From Acidimicrobiaceae bacterium (GTDB taxonomy: Bacteria > Actinomycetota > Acidimicrobiia > Acidimicrobiales > Salinilacustritrichaceae), in NCBI GenBank assembly GCA_003476595.1, contig DMTU01000133.1:1-5902 (forward strand): 5,902 nt of DNA, given 5' to 3'. This document shows positions 5,439-5,902 of this stretch, in pieces (positions within the stretch are counted from its first letter, which is position 1; the number at the start of each line of letters is the position of its first letter). The notes under the pieces are model-generated. The model had not been told where the DNA came from, searched no databases, and worked only from the letters and a program-made list of their open reading frames with translations. The position numbers were made by a program, and so were the translations under genes.

Positions 5439-5902
5439 GTGACCCCCGACGCCGCCCCCTTCCCCGCCACCGAGCGGACCACGATCGGCCGCAGCCCCGA
5501 CCGCGGCACGCGCGATCGGCGCGTCGCCGAGGCCATCCTCGACGAGGGCGTCCTGTGCCACGTCGGGCTGACCACCGACCACGGCCCCGTCGTCATCCCG
5601 ACCACCTACGCCCGCCGGGGGGACGAGCTGCTGATCCACGGATCACCGGCGGCGAGCTGGCTCCGGGCCACCGGCAAGGGGACCCCGGTGTGCGTCACCG
5701 TCACCATGGTCGACGGCCTCGTGCTGGCCCGCAGCACCTTCCACCACTCGATGAACTACCGGTCCGTCGTCGTGTTCGGTCAGGCCGAGCCCATCACCGA
5801 CCACGACGAGAAGGCGGCCGCGCTCGACGCCATCGTCGAGCACATCGTGCCGGGCCGCACCGCCGAGGTCCGCCCGATGCGCGACGACGAGATCCGCAGC
5901 AC
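5439..5902 (+). CDS. FMN-binding pyridoxamine 5'-phosphate oxidase-like protein, 3' end missing
   Basis: The frame from the GTG at 5439 runs open to the window end, giving about 154 residues of a protein whose relatives are about 210-230 long. It belongs to the split-barrel flavin-nucleotide-binding proteins related to pyridoxamine phosphate oxidase. Signs are the N-terminal RGTRDRRVAEAILDEG, then CHVGLTTDHGPVVIPTTYAR, a GDELLIHGSPAASWLR strand-helix, and the highly characteristic FHHSMNYRSVVVFG at residues 101-114, followed by the DEKAAALDAIVEHIVPGR helix. Members typically bind FMN or a related flavin; the reaction of this subgroup is mostly unknown. The gene begins 45 bases after azlD on the same strand, so read-through from azlCD is possible. 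There is no Shine-Dalgarno. TTGGCT at 5425-5430 is at best a poor -10. Confidence 0.85.
   Translation, partial: MTPDAAPFPATERTTIGRSPDRGTRDRRVAEAILDEGVLCHVGLTTDHGPVVIPTTYARRGDELLIHGSPAASWLRATGKGTPVCVTVTMVDGLVLARSTFHHSMNYRSVVVFGQAEPITDHDEKAAALDAIVEHIVPGRTAEVRPMRDDEIRS

Noticed and set aside
1..5902. Mobile element, CRISPR array or defence system
   Set aside because: I looked for regular spaced repeats, terminal inverted repeats, transposase or nuclease-helicase motifs and attachment-site duplication of the tRNA 3' end. None was visible. The tRNA is intact and not followed by an integrase.

Overview
The window looks like a stretch of chromosome from a very GC-rich bacterium, most likely an actinomycete-type lineage (Actinomycetota). 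The base composition is visibly around 70% GC (not computed), nearly every codon ends in G or C, GTG starts are common and Shine-Dalgarno sites are scarce. I cannot name a genus. All genes belong to recognisable chromosomal families. I see no transposase, integrase, phage gene, CRISPR array or other mark of a mobile region.

Layout, left to right. Bases 1-74 hold no gene I can support. tadA (tRNA adenosine deaminase, + strand) follows, then a complete tRNA-Ser(CGA) gene with an encoded CCA end. Two strong hairpins lie just downstream of the tRNA. Next come a YetF/DUF421-type membrane protein and a possible 35-residue membrane microprotein, both on the + strand. A full-length ABC half-transporter (622 residues, + strand) follows. 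A 238-base gap between convergent genes then holds several hairpins and a diverged 61-base direct duplication. An endonuclease IV (nfo) gene lies on the - strand. Divergent from it is an azlC-azlD pair (+ strand, branched-chain amino acid export) with a 4-base overlap. Last is a flavin-binding, pyridoxamine-phosphate-oxidase-like gene (+ strand) cut off by the window end.

The genes do not form one pathway. The left end concerns translation (wobble editing and a serine tRNA), nfo is DNA base-excision repair, and the rest are membrane transport or poorly characterised functions. Only azlC-azlD is a clear functional unit. nfo and azlC share a 59-base divergent upstream region.

The most interesting thing I found is regulatory. 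The hexamer TACC(C/G)T occurs four times in the window on either strand by my reading. Each copy sits just in front of a gene: 6-7 bases before a start codon for tadA, the ABC transporter and nfo, and 12 bases before the tRNA. This is the geometry of a -10 element driving leaderless transcripts, and it argues for particular start codons. I found nothing that amounts to a new multi-gene system; the remaining findings are small.
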